A stretch of DNA of 64,000 bases, taken from contig NZ_CXWE01000006.1 in NCBI RefSeq assembly GCF_001404515.1, forward strand, positions 372,001 to 436,000. The letters run 5' to 3'. The position numbers were made by a program, and so were the translations under genes. A model generated the notes under the pieces. That model saw only the letters and a list, made by a program, of their open reading frames with translations, did no database searches and was not told the origin of the DNA. The DNA comes from Roseibium album. Its GTDB lineage: Bacteria > Pseudomonadota > Alphaproteobacteria > Rhizobiales > Stappiaceae. Below, piece after piece: positions 18,031 through 26,079 of this stretch; the stretch's first letter is position 1, and the number at the start of each line of letters is the position of its first letter.

Positions 18031-19236
18031 ATGCACCATGTCTATATCTGCGACTATGTCCGTACGCCGATCGGCAGATATGGGGGAATCCTGTCGTCCG
18101 TTCGCACGGATGACCTTGGCGCAATTCCAATCGAAGGCCTGATGGAGCGCAATCAGGATGTGGATTGGGCGGCGCTCGATGACGTCTTCTTCGGATGCGC
18201 CAACCAGGCTGGTGAAGACAACCGCAACGTCGCGCGGATGTCCGCACTGCTCGCCGGGCTTCCCGATACGGTTCCCGGTCTCACACTCAATCGGCTTTGC
18301 GGTTCGGGCATGGATGCGGTGATGACGGCGGCAAGAGCCATCAAGTCCGGCGAAATGGATCTGGCCATTGCCGGTGGTGTCGAAAGCATGTCACGCGCCC
18401 CCATGGTGATGCCCAAGGCGGACACTGCGTTTTCAAGAAAGGCGGAAATTTTCGACACCACGATCGGCTGGCGCTTCGTGAACCCCCTGCTCAAGCGGCA
18501 ATATGGCATCGATTCAATGCCGGAAACGGCTGAGAATGTCGCGGAAGATTTTTCGATCTCGCGCGCCGATCAGGATGTCTTTGCCTTGAAGAGTCAGCAA
18601 AAAGCTGAAGCCGCCAGGAAAAACGGCCGCCTGGCGGAAGAGATCATCCCGGTGATGATCCCGCAGCGCAAGGGCGATCCGATCCTGGCTGACAAGGATG
18701 AGCACCCGAGGGCCGGAACAACGCTGGACATGCTGTCCGGCCTGAAGACACCTTTTCGGGAGAACGGGTCCGTGACGGCAGGCAACGCTTCAGGCGTCAA
18801 TGACGGTGCCGCGGCCCTGTTGATTGCGTCAGAAACAGCGATTGAAAAAAACAATCTCCGTCCGATTGCGCGCATTGTCGGTGGCGCGACAGCCGGCGTA
18901 CCACCTCGCATCATGGGTATTGGCCCAGCCCCTGCAACGCGCAAACTCTGCGCCAGGTTCGGTGTTTCACCTTCCGATTTCGATGTTGTCGAATTGAATG
19001 AAGCTTTCGCCGCTCAGGCTGTCGCCGTGATGCGAGACCTTGGCCTGCCGGAAGACAGCGAGACACTCAATCCCAATGGTGGTGCAATTGCGCTGGGTCA
19101 CCCTCTCGGCATGTCCGGGGCCCGAATTGTCGGTTCGGCTGCACTGGAACTGAAGAAACGGTCCGGCAAACTTGCCCTAGCAACCATGTGCATCGGCGTC
19201 GGTCAGGGCATCGCGCTTGCAATAGCAGCCCCCTGA
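18031..19236 (+). CDS. pcaF: 3-oxoadipyl-CoA thiolase-like acetyl-CoA acyltransferase (PcaF type)
   Basis: A 401-residue thiolase. The acyl-accepting Cys is C90 in [12 protein letters not shown], the His is in [13 protein letters not shown], and the second Cys is in [10 protein letters not shown]. The opening [14 protein letters not shown] and the [17 protein letters not shown] stretch are typical of PcaF, which cleaves beta-ketoadipyl-CoA to succinyl-CoA and acetyl-CoA. No other beta-ketoadipate gene is nearby, so a more general thiolase role is possible. The last 34 bp overlap the 3' end of the convergent small membrane-protein gene. Confidence 0.82.
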   Translation: MHHVYICDYVRTPIGRYGGILSSVRTDDLGAIPIEGLMERNQDVDWAALDDVFFGCANQAGEDNRNVARMSALLAGLPDTVPGLTLNRLCGSGMDAVMTAARAIKSGEMDLAIAGGVESMSRAPMVMPKADTAFSRKAEIFDTTIGWRFVNPLLKRQYGIDSMPETAENVAEDFSISRADQDVFALKSQQKAEAARKNGRLAEEIIPVMIPQRKGDPILADKDEHPRAGTTLDMLSGLKTPFRENGSVTAGNASGVNDGAAALLIASETAIEKNNLRPIARIVGGATAGVPPRIMGIGPAPATRKLCARFGVSPSDFDVVELNEAFAAQAVAVMRDLGLPEDSETLNPNGGAIALGHPLGMSGARIVGSAALELKKRSGKLALATMCIGVGQGIALAIAAP

Positions 19237-19595
19237 ACTTGTGACGCGTTGATCACGGGTCGGGATCCGGAAGTCGCCGGCGTCGTGTCATCGGCGCGCC
19301 TTGACAGGTCCTCATTGAAATTGTCGAGCCGTTCGGCGAGTTTTTCAAAGACCAGCGAAGGCAGACGTATGGTCGTGACAAACAGCGCTTCAAATTCGTC
19401 ATAAGCCACCTTCCAGTTGAAATCCCGTATCTCCTGGTACGCACCGGTGGCCAGCGTTTTCAGCTCGACGGCATCTTCAACCAAGGGACGAACCAACCGG
19501 GTAGCCCGCTCCGGGCCATTTGCAACCCAAACCGCCATTGACATCGAAAGAAATGCAAAAACAAACACATACAAATTTTTAAAAAGGAAACGCAT
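19203..19595 (-). CDS. Uncharacterised membrane-anchored protein
   Basis: A product of 130 residues starting MRFLFKNLYVFVFAFLSM: one N-terminal hydrophobic segment (residues 5-25) that may be a signal anchor, then a charged helical domain with no family I recognise. ATG 19595 is preferred since GGGG lies about 7 bp upstream; an ATG at 19610 would add five residues. The 3' end overlaps pcaF antisense. About 90 bp upstream (19683-19697) is a near match to the CtrA consensus with one base off. Confidence 0.55.
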   Translation of the reverse strand: MRFLFKNLYVFVFAFLSMSMAVWVANGPERATRLVRPLVEDAVELKTLATGAYQEIRDFNWKVAYDEFEALFVTTIRLPSLVFEKLAERLDNFNEDLSRRADDTTPATSGSRPVINASQVQGAAIASAMP

Positions 19596-19790
19596 TACAA
19601 CCCCAGGCATCGATTAAGATTTCATTAACTCACAAGGGTCGTAGAAGATGCGCGTAGGACGCGCAACCTCATTCATTCAGTTTTAAGTTGTATTTTAGAG
19701 AGTAAGGTTAACTTCAGCGGCTCTCTGTGCAAAGACGCCGACAGGCAGATGTTGCAAGGCAACACCCGCCTGACTGCGATCACGGCCGCC

Positions 19791-20174
19791 CTAAGCGGGA
19801 AGCAAGGAAGTCGTCCGGAATTTTTCCTTCGTGTCGTCATCGAGCCTGTAGCCCATGCCGACGAGCCAACTGATGTTTACACCGCGCGGTTTGAGCTTTT
19901 TCCTGAGCAGGCAGATATGCACACGCACGTTTTCAAGCTCCGGTCCGCCATCTTCCCGGTCCGCATAGAGGAAAGCGTGGATCTGTTCACGATTTGCGAA
20001 GGTTCGTTTTAAAAGGAAACGCAGGATGCGTGTCTGAATGCGAGTGAGGTCCCACTCCGGCGGAAAGATCACCTGCTGATCGGCGATCAAACGCTCCAAT
20101 TCGGCGATGCGGGCCTCTTTTCGCTCCAACTGCTCGCGCAGGTGAACGATCTCATAGTCAAGAGCAAGGCTCAT
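19791..20174 (-). CDS. Orphan winged-helix DNA-binding protein with coiled-coil N-terminus
   Basis: A 127-residue protein. Residues 5-32 (IVHLREQLERKEARIAELER) predict a coiled coil, and residues 40-118 resemble the OmpR/PhoB-type winged-helix output domain, with recognition helix VRVHICLLRKKL and wing WLVGMGYRL. There is no receiver domain, so it is not a standard response regulator; dimerisation through the coiled coil is inferred. GGAGG lies 7 bp before the ATG. Neighbouring DNA is nearly empty of genes, so its targets are unknown. Confidence 0.72.
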   Translation of the reverse strand: MSLALDYEIVHLREQLERKEARIAELERLIADQQVIFPPEWDLTRIQTRILRFLLKRTFANREQIHAFLYADREDGGPELENVRVHICLLRKKLKPRGVNISWLVGMGYRLDDDTKEKFRTTSLLPA

Positions 20175-21190
20175 CTCAGAACCTCCCGCAAGTCAGGGCA
20201 TCGCATATCTTTTTCTGTTTCGCAGCCATTCGCATGTTCAACAGTTCCAGAAACTGTGCCCTGATCCGAATGGTACCCACGATTTAATGTCTGCCGCATG
20301 ATTGGTTTCATTGAGTTTCGTTCTCTTTTGTCCGTGACAAACGGTAACTCGACACAGGACGATCTACCGGCACAGAGGTCACGGGTTTCAGTGTTGTTTT
20401 CTTTGAGAAGCGCTGTTTTTTCCATTCTGGAGAATTGACGAACGCACGTATCCAACAGCGTCGATACGCCCGTGTTACACCGCGCAGCATCAGCTTTGCA
20501 GCTGCGCTTTACTGAACAGGTTGACGAGACAGGCAACGATTTGAAAGTCAGGTTATGCGCGTGAACTCTGCGCGCCGGTGTGCTTTCTGCCACCGAACCA
20601 GACCCGGGCACCGCAGCTCTGCTCCAATTGCCACGACGCAACTGGAGAGGGTCTTTCCCCCGGCCTCCACCAGGAGGTCTATATGCGTATATGCGGTTCG
20701 CCGCATTACGAACAGTTGAGAGGTCCACAGTCTATTTGCCCGACGTCCACCTGGTCCGACATAACCGTTTGAGCGGTCATGTACTGAGTGATCCGGATCA
20801 GTCAGAGACCTTTCCGGTGTTACTCCCCCACTGTTTTCAAAACACGTGGATCCGGTCGGCCTTCCCGAAAAAACATCAAAAACCACATAATTTCGGTTCA
20901 ATTCCGAATTTGAAACCAAGCTGACAATATTTTCATGGTTAAAAATAACATAGCAATTTCAACAAGTCAGGCATCATTCCGCTTGCTACGCCCGGCACTG
21001 CGCAACGACAACGTGGCCACCCCCGAGAAGGATAATGGCGAACGACCCCCATTCAAGAAAGATGGCAAGACCGAACAATGCGCATGGCCTCAAACTCATT
21101 GTGATCACTAAGGATATTGCCCTGTTACAACCGGTGTGTTAACCATGCGTTGCAATCAAATCCTGATTTCTCACACTGAGGTATTTTACA
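20175..21190. other. About 1 kb without a recognised gene
   Basis: No reading frame here has convincing protein character on either strand; the longest is antisense (about 20171-20728), low in hydrophobic periodicity and unlike any family I know. One compact element stands out: ATGCGGTTCGCCGCAT at 20691-20706, a six-pair stem closed by a TTCG loop, just after a direct repeat TATATGCG. The end of the stretch must hold the promoter of the VPLPA-CTERM gene. Confidence 0.5.
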
Positions 21191-21922
21191 ATGAAGGGCA
21201 TTCTTATTGGTAGTGCCATACTACTTGCAAGTGTCGGCACCGCCAATGCTGCGCCTGTCGCTTTCGATCTCTCTCTGAGCCCGGGGCAATCGACAAACTA
21301 CAATGTATTGCCGAATTCGTTTTCACTGACAGTCGATGGCCTCACCGCAACATTCACGGCGGGAGCTTTCACGAACGGTCTTGACAGCAGCGGAGGCAAC
21401 CGGAACATCTCGAACACATCGGGCGGTTACACGATCGGCGGTCCGAGCAACACCCTTAATCAGGCCAGTGATATCCGGATTGGTCGCTATTATGGTGGCG
21501 CAGGCGTTGTAACCCGACCAGGTGAAGAACACTGGGTTGACGGTTCCGGTTGGGATAATTTCGTCACCGCGTCATTCAGCTACATGGGCGAAGCGGTTGA
21601 TGTGGCCATGACTTCCGTTTCTTTCAGCTTCTTTGGCGGTAACGATGACTTTCGCTGGGGCTACGATCTGAGCGGAGACGGAAGCTACGGAACCGGCGAC
21701 TTCCTGAGCTACAAAAACGATGCCAACCCGTTTTCCGGTTTCGGCGGTGTTGAAAGCGGCCTGTTCATGATCGGTGCCTTCGACAGCAATGATGAATGGA
21801 AGCTGAAATCCATAACGGTGGACTACACGCCGACGACACCTGTTCCCTTGCCTGCTGGTGGATTGCTGCTCATGGGTGGCCTTGGTGCGCTTGCCATTGC
21901 ACGCAAGTTTCAGAAAGCCTGA
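21191..21922 (+). CDS. VPLPA-CTERM sorting-domain exported protein
   Basis: A 243-residue surface or exported protein. It has a signal peptide (residues 1-20, cleavage after ANA), a Gly/Ser/Asn-rich beta-type body without enzyme motifs, and a C-terminal sorting tag: PVPLPAGGLLLMGGLGAL followed by a basic end (ARKFQKA). This Pro-Leu-Pro/hydrophobic/basic pattern is the VPLPA variant of PEP-CTERM, processed by an exosortase-type membrane protease in some alphaproteobacteria; no exosortase gene is in the window. It has its own terminator immediately downstream. Confidence 0.85.
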   Translation: MKGILIGSAILLASVGTANAAPVAFDLSLSPGQSTNYNVLPNSFSLTVDGLTATFTAGAFTNGLDSSGGNRNISNTSGGYTIGGPSNTLNQASDIRIGRYYGGAGVVTRPGEEHWVDGSGWDNFVTASFSYMGEAVDVAMTSVSFSFFGGNDDFRWGYDLSGDGSYGTGDFLSYKNDANPFSGFGGVESGLFMIGAFDSNDEWKLKSITVDYTPTTPVPLPAGGLLLMGGLGALAIARKFQKA

Positions 21923-21944
21923 GAAACACCAAAAGAATGACATC

Positions 21945-21973
21945 AGGCAGCCTCCCCGGGGGCTGCCTTTTTT
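21945..21973 (+). terminator. Rho-independent terminator after the VPLPA-CTERM gene
   Basis: An eight-pair stem AGGCAGCC/GGCTGCCT with an eight-base loop, followed directly by a run of T. It begins 23 bp after the stop codon. Confidence 0.85.
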
Positions 21974-22377
21974 GTGGCTTGCGGCGGTGCTCTGCTCAAA
22001 CGTCAGTATTGGACTCATCAGTGAATAGCCGGGACTTGGCGCTCGCGTACCGATGGATGGTTGTTCATCGGCCCGCCTGCCCTCGTTTCATATTCCTTGC
22101 CGGTTCATGCATCTGTTGGACCCCGGGATTGCTGACAAAAGAACCGGCGAAGGTTCTCCGTCAGAACGATCAATGCTCCGGCGCAGACACGCGCGAATTC
22201 GCATCACTCCGGGTTCGAGGCGCCAATGAACACCTGTAGATTTGTACGTGGCGTCAGCCGTTAAGTATACTTGGCAGTTCGGGTGGGAATTCAATCTTAA
22301 CGTTAAAATTAACGTCTTGTTTACTTATGCGTCCGGATGCTGTTTCTAGAGATTGTTGCAAGTAGATATTTTCAATA

Positions 22378-22410
22378 CCCCGCGAGCTGCCCGGAAAACG
22401 GCTCGTGGGG
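22378..22410 (+). terminator. Strong hairpin with T-rich tail; possible end of a small RNA
   Basis: CCCCGCGAGC pairs with GCTCGTGGGG (ten pairs, one G-T) around a 13-base loop and is followed by TTATTTATTT on the + strand. The preceding gene already has a terminator at 21945, so this one has no obvious + strand gene to end. The minus-strand side lacks a U-run, which makes it a poor terminator for the puuE-like gene. A short + strand transcript is possible. Confidence 0.5.
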
Positions 22411-22419
22411 TTATTTATT

Positions 22420-23340
22420 TCAAGCACTTTCCGACCGGCCATGATGGGCGTGCCAGTGCCAGGCAATGTCGATACGCCTTGTTACCCAGACATCCGCATG
22501 GCTGGCAATGTAGTCAAGGAAACTTGCAAGCGCAGCAGCGCGCCCCGGACGACCGGCCAGCCGGCAATGAAGACCGATGTTGAGCATTTTCGGCGATCCG
22601 CGGCGGCCCTCGTCGTAAAGCGTGTCGAATGCATCCTTCAGATAAGTGTAAAACTGGTCTCCGGAGTTGAAACCCTGGACAGACGCGAAGCGCATGTCAT
22701 TTGTATCGAGCGCATAGGGAATGACGAGATGATCGCCATTCGGACCATCGACCCAGTATGGGAGATCGTCCGCATAGCTGTCAGAATCGTAGAGAAACCC
22801 ACCCTCCTCAAGGACCAGTTTCTGGGTCTGCATCGAACAGCGGCCCGTATACCACCCCATCGGGCGGGCACCGGTGACTTCTTCATGAATGGTGATTGCT
22901 TCCCGAATCTGCCGGCGCTCTTCGTCTTCTTCCATGTCCGCGTGCTCGACCCATTTCAGACCGTGTGAGGCGATCTCCCAATCGGCCTCTTTCATAGCCG
23001 CAACCGCTTCACGATTGCGCATCAGAGCTGTTGCAACACCAAACACCGTTACCGGAAGTGCACGCTCCGTAAACAAACGCCACAAACGCCAGAACCCTGC
23101 CCGTGAGCCATACTCGTAGATCGATTCCATGTTCCAGTGACGTTTTCCGGGCCTGGGCTCGGCGCCGACAATTTCCGAGAGAAACGCTTCGGACGCAGGA
23201 TCACCATGGAGAATGTTGTTCTCGCCGCCTTCCTCGTAATTGAGAACGAACTGGACCGCCAGTCTGGCACCGGCTGGCCACTCGGGATCCGGCGGTGTGC
23301 GGCCGTAACCGATCATGTCGCGCGGATAGGAATCGTTCAT
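22420..23340 (-). CDS. PuuE-like polysaccharide-deacetylase family protein
   Basis: A 306-residue protein of the NodB/polysaccharide deacetylase superfamily, closest in character to the metal-independent allantoinase PuuE. It begins NDSYPRDMIGYGRTPPDPEW and contains LNYEEGGENNILHGD, EIASHGLKWVEHADM and GWYTGRCSMQT. PuuE opens allantoin to allantoate in urate breakdown. No uricase or other ureide gene is next to it. ATG 23340 is chosen since GGAGAG precedes it; an in-frame extension to 23415 lacks such a site. Confidence 0.78.
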   Translation of the reverse strand: MNDSYPRDMIGYGRTPPDPEWPAGARLAVQFVLNYEEGGENNILHGDPASEAFLSEIVGAEPRPGKRHWNMESIYEYGSRAGFWRLWRLFTERALPVTVFGVATALMRNREAVAAMKEADWEIASHGLKWVEHADMEEDEERRQIREAITIHEEVTGARPMGWYTGRCSMQTQKLVLEEGGFLYDSDSYADDLPYWVDGPNGDHLVIPYALDTNDMRFASVQGFNSGDQFYTYLKDAFDTLYDEGRRGSPKMLNIGLHCRLAGRPGRAAALASFLDYIASHADVWVTRRIDIAWHWHAHHGRSESA

Positions 23341-23521
23341 GCTGCTCTCCAGAGATTGCCAATCATCGGACAAAAGACCGCAACGCTCCACGCCGCGCAA
23401 GCTCCGGCCACTCAAAGCGCGCAGAAAAAACCGATGCCTAAAATTTTAGGTATCGGATTATGCACGTTTTAGAGCCTTCCGGATTATTACTGATCCTGCG
23501 GAACATTGCTGGGTGGCGATC

Positions 23522-23671
23522 ATGATCGCTAGGACTGATGAAATGAAGCTTTCGTCCGCCGGTTTGCTGTTGCTTCTTGCCGCCGTCGTCATGACGCTGT
23601 TTTCCGATGCGGGATCGAGCACTTCGAACGAAGCCAAAGCCAACGTCATGTATCGGGGTCTGGCCGAGTGA
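23522..23671 (+). CDS. Possible 49-residue single-span membrane peptide
   Basis: A short frame encoding a basic N-terminus, one hydrophobic segment (SSAGLLLLLAAVVMTLF) and a polar tail ending MYRGLAE. It could be a genuine small membrane protein or a signal-peptide-only remnant. No clear ribosome-binding site precedes the ATG at 23522 or the in-frame ATG at 23543. Confidence 0.3.
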   Translation: MIARTDEMKLSSAGLLLLLAAVVMTLFSDAGSSTSNEAKANVMYRGLAE

Positions 23672-23722
23672 AGCCGATTGTTTCGGCGACACGCGCCCGA
23701 TCTTCACCACTTGGCGCGGTTG

Positions 23723-24079
23723 TCATTCTTGCGATCGGGTGGTGACGCGGACCGGCTGAAGCGCGCTCCCCTTGTCAACTTCCGGCAACCTGAATGCAGT
23801 TCCGCCACCGCGGTCTTCTTTTCCAAGCAGCATGATCGCTGAGCCGATGACCACCGAACCCAGCGTGATCACCAGCCCGAATGCCAGCATGAGAACGGGA
23901 AGTACAGGATCGTCCGCATTCAACACCAGGTTCCTCAGATTGCCGATATTGCTCCAGAAAATGCCGGCAAGAACCAAAATCGCAATGACAATGCCTGCAG
24001 CTCCGTTAATGGCAATGAGACGAAACAAGGGCTCATCGAATAGTCTGACCAATCCGAACGACCTGGTTTTGACCGCCAT
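23723..24079 (-). CDS. Uncharacterised two-span membrane protein
   Basis: A 118-residue protein with two hydrophobic segments, about residues 20-42 (INGAAGIVIAILVLAGIFW) and 58-83 (LPVLMLAFGLVITLGSVVIG), and a polar C-terminal tail. No family is recognised. The ATG at 24079 has GGGAGA 6-7 bp upstream; an in-frame extension upstream looks noncoding. It is transcribed away from the PadR/RND locus. Confidence 0.6.
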   Translation of the reverse strand: MAVKTRSFGLVRLFDEPLFRLIAINGAAGIVIAILVLAGIFWSNIGNLRNLVLNADDPVLPVLMLAFGLVITLGSVVIGSAIMLLGKEDRGGGTAFRLPEVDKGSALQPVRVTTRSQE

Positions 24080-24276
24080 CGAATTTCTCCCGTTCGTTTC
24101 CATTTGAACTGTTACCAAAGCTAACGCCCGACAGGAAAACGACAACCTGTCAAATAGGACAGCTCCGACGCGGGTTGAGAACCTCGTTGCCTGACACCAA
24201 CCAGGTCTGAAATCACTAATCCGGCAAAAAATTGTGCGGCGCACCCTTGATTCATTTCAGCATGATATATATTAGT

Positions 24277-24288
24277 TCGATATATCGA
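24277..24288. promoter_or_regulatory. Perfect palindrome upstream of the padR-RND operon
   Basis: TCGATATATCGA is a 12-bp perfect palindrome in an AT-rich patch, 112 bp before the padR start. PadR-family repressors bind short AT-rich palindromes at their own promoters, so this is the likely autoregulatory operator. Confidence 0.45.
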
Positions 24289-24399
24289 GCCAACATATAC
24301 CCCTCGAGTGCGATACAGCCGGAGATATCAACCGGGCCTGGGCGCCGGGTGCGGTAGGGCCGAAAATCCGGAAGGACGCTTCCGGGAACGGAGAGACCC

Positions 24400-24951
24400 A
24401 TGAGCGTACGCAGCCTGTGCCTCGCAATCCTTTCATTCGGGGATGCGACCGGATACGAGATCCGCAAAGAATCCACGGACGGCCGTTTCAGCTATTTTGA
24501 GGATGCGAGTTTCGGATCAATCTACCCGGCGCTGGCGCGGCTTGAATCGGAAGGTCTTGTAACCGTGCGGGAAGAACCGCAAGCCGGAAAACCTGCCCGC
24601 AAGGTCTATTCGATCACCGAAGTCGGCCGGGCGGAACTTATCGATTACCTGTGCGAGCCACAGGCACGTGACACATTCAAATCCCCCTTTCTTCTGATCG
24701 CCCTGAATGCGGCTCAGCTTCCGCCGGATGTCATCCGACGCGCTCTTGAGCGCCGCAAGGCCCAGGTTCGGGAGGAACTGCAATTGCTGACAGATACGGA
24801 CAAGGAATGCGGCCATCCTGGATCCAACTGGACCAGGAGCTACGGCATCGCCTGCATGAATTGCACACTCGACTATCTGGAAGAACACGGCGAAGCACTT
24901 GTCAAGATCGCTGAAGACGCGGCAAAGCCGGTTTCGGACGCCGCCGAGTAG
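24400..24951 (+). CDS. PadR family transcriptional regulator
   Basis: A 183-residue regulator. The N-terminal winged helix is typical of PadR: SFGSIYPALARLESEGLVTV is the recognition region and YSITEVGRAELIDYL the wing end, followed by a helical dimerisation domain. PadR proteins usually repress a neighbouring efflux or detoxification gene in response to a small ligand; the RND adaptor begins 24 bp downstream. GGAGAG lies 6 bp before the ATG. Three Cys in the C-terminal half (CGHPG, ACMNC) are unusual and might be redox or metal ligands. Confidence 0.86.
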   Translation: MSVRSLCLAILSFGDATGYEIRKESTDGRFSYFEDASFGSIYPALARLESEGLVTVREEPQAGKPARKVYSITEVGRAELIDYLCEPQARDTFKSPFLLIALNAAQLPPDVIRRALERRKAQVREELQLLTDTDKECGHPGSNWTRSYGIACMNCTLDYLEEHGEALVKIAEDAAKPVSDAAE

Positions 24952-24975
24952 GCCTGAGTTTCGGAGTATTGACCA

Positions 24976-26079
24976 ATGAAAGTAAAGTTTTCCTATGTTC
25001 TGGCAGCATGTCTTGCTGCGGGTATCGGCGTCTGGATGTCGAGTGGAACAGTCGTCGTCGGAGGTGTCGGTGACGGAGAAAACGCTGTGCCACCGCCGGC
25101 AGAACGGGTGGCGGAGGGCGCTGACGCCACGTTCCGGGTGCAGGTGCTGAAACTCACGGCGCAGGAACGTCAGGCTGTCCTTGAGGTCAGGGGACGCACC
25201 GAAGCGGAAGCCAAGGTTGCCGTCAGATCCGAGACGACCGACGATGTGGTTCGCCGACCTGCCCGTGAAGGCGCGCGCGTGTCTGCCGGGGACATCTTGT
25301 GCGAACTGGATCGGGGTACCCGCGAAGCCAGGATACTGGAAGCCAAGGCGCTCATTTCACAGGCTGAACTCGATCACGCCGCTGCAACACAGCTTGCGGA
25401 CAAAGGGTTCACGTCACAGACCCGTGCTGCGGCAACGCAGGCCGGTCTCGATGCTGCGAAGGCACGCGTAAAGGAAGCGGAACTCGAACTGGAACGCACG
25501 ATCATCCGCTCACCGATCGACGGGGTGATCGAAAGCCCGATGGCCGAAGTCGGAGCGCAGCTTGAAAGTGGCAGCATCTGCGCAACGGTCGTAAATTCCG
25601 ATCCGATGATCGCCATAGGACAGGTTTCAGAACTCAATGTCGGACAGATTTCGATCGACATGCCAGCTGAAGTCGCACTTGTAACCGGTCAGACGATGGC
25701 GGGAAAGGTTCGCTATATTTCCCCGTCTGCGGACCCGGACACACGCACATTCCGCGTCGAAGTCGAGTTGCCGAATGCCGATGGCGCAGCACGTGACGGC
25801 GTCACCGCCGTGACCCGCCTGTCTCTTCCGCTCGAAAAGGCGCACAAGATTTCGCCCGCCATCCTGACGCTCAATGATGAAGGCGTTGTCGGAGTGCGTG
25901 CGATCGATGATGACAACAAGACCGCATTTTTCCCCGTCAGGGTCCTTGGCGGTGAACAGGACGGACTGTGGGTCGGCGGATTGCCGGAAGATGTCACTGT
26001 AATTGTTGTTGGTCAGGAATATGTCGGAGACGGCGAAACCGTTCAGCCAGTCTTTGAAACCGCGGAGCTCGGTAAATGA
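24976..26079 (+). CDS. RND efflux periplasmic adaptor (membrane fusion protein)
   Basis: A 367-residue HlyD/AcrA-type adaptor joining the inner-membrane pump to an outer-membrane channel. It has an N-terminal signal or anchor (residues 5-22), then a biotinyl-lipoyl half (VRRPAREGARVSAGDILCELD), an alpha-helical hairpin (residues 110-165), the second lipoyl half (IIRSPIDGVIESPMAEVG) and beta-barrel domains. The stop overlaps the permease start by 4 bp (ATGA). No outer-membrane factor gene follows, so a TolC-type protein from elsewhere must be used. Confidence 0.9.
   Translation: MKVKFSYVLAACLAAGIGVWMSSGTVVVGGVGDGENAVPPPAERVAEGADATFRVQVLKLTAQERQAVLEVRGRTEAEAKVAVRSETTDDVVRRPAREGARVSAGDILCELDRGTREARILEAKALISQAELDHAAATQLADKGFTSQTRAAATQAGLDAAKARVKEAELELERTIIRSPIDGVIESPMAEVGAQLESGSICATVVNSDPMIAIGQVSELNVGQISIDMPAEVALVTGQTMAGKVRYISPSADPDTRTFRVEVELPNADGAARDGVTAVTRLSLPLEKAHKISPAILTLNDEGVVGVRAIDDDNKTAFFPVRVLGGEQDGLWVGGLPEDVTVIVVGQEYVGDGETVQPVFETAELGK

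Noticed and set aside
20171..20728. Open frame of 185 codons on the minus strand in the gap before the VPLPA-CTERM gene
   Set aside because: No ribosome-binding site, no recognisable domain, and it overlaps the start of the well-supported winged-helix gene.
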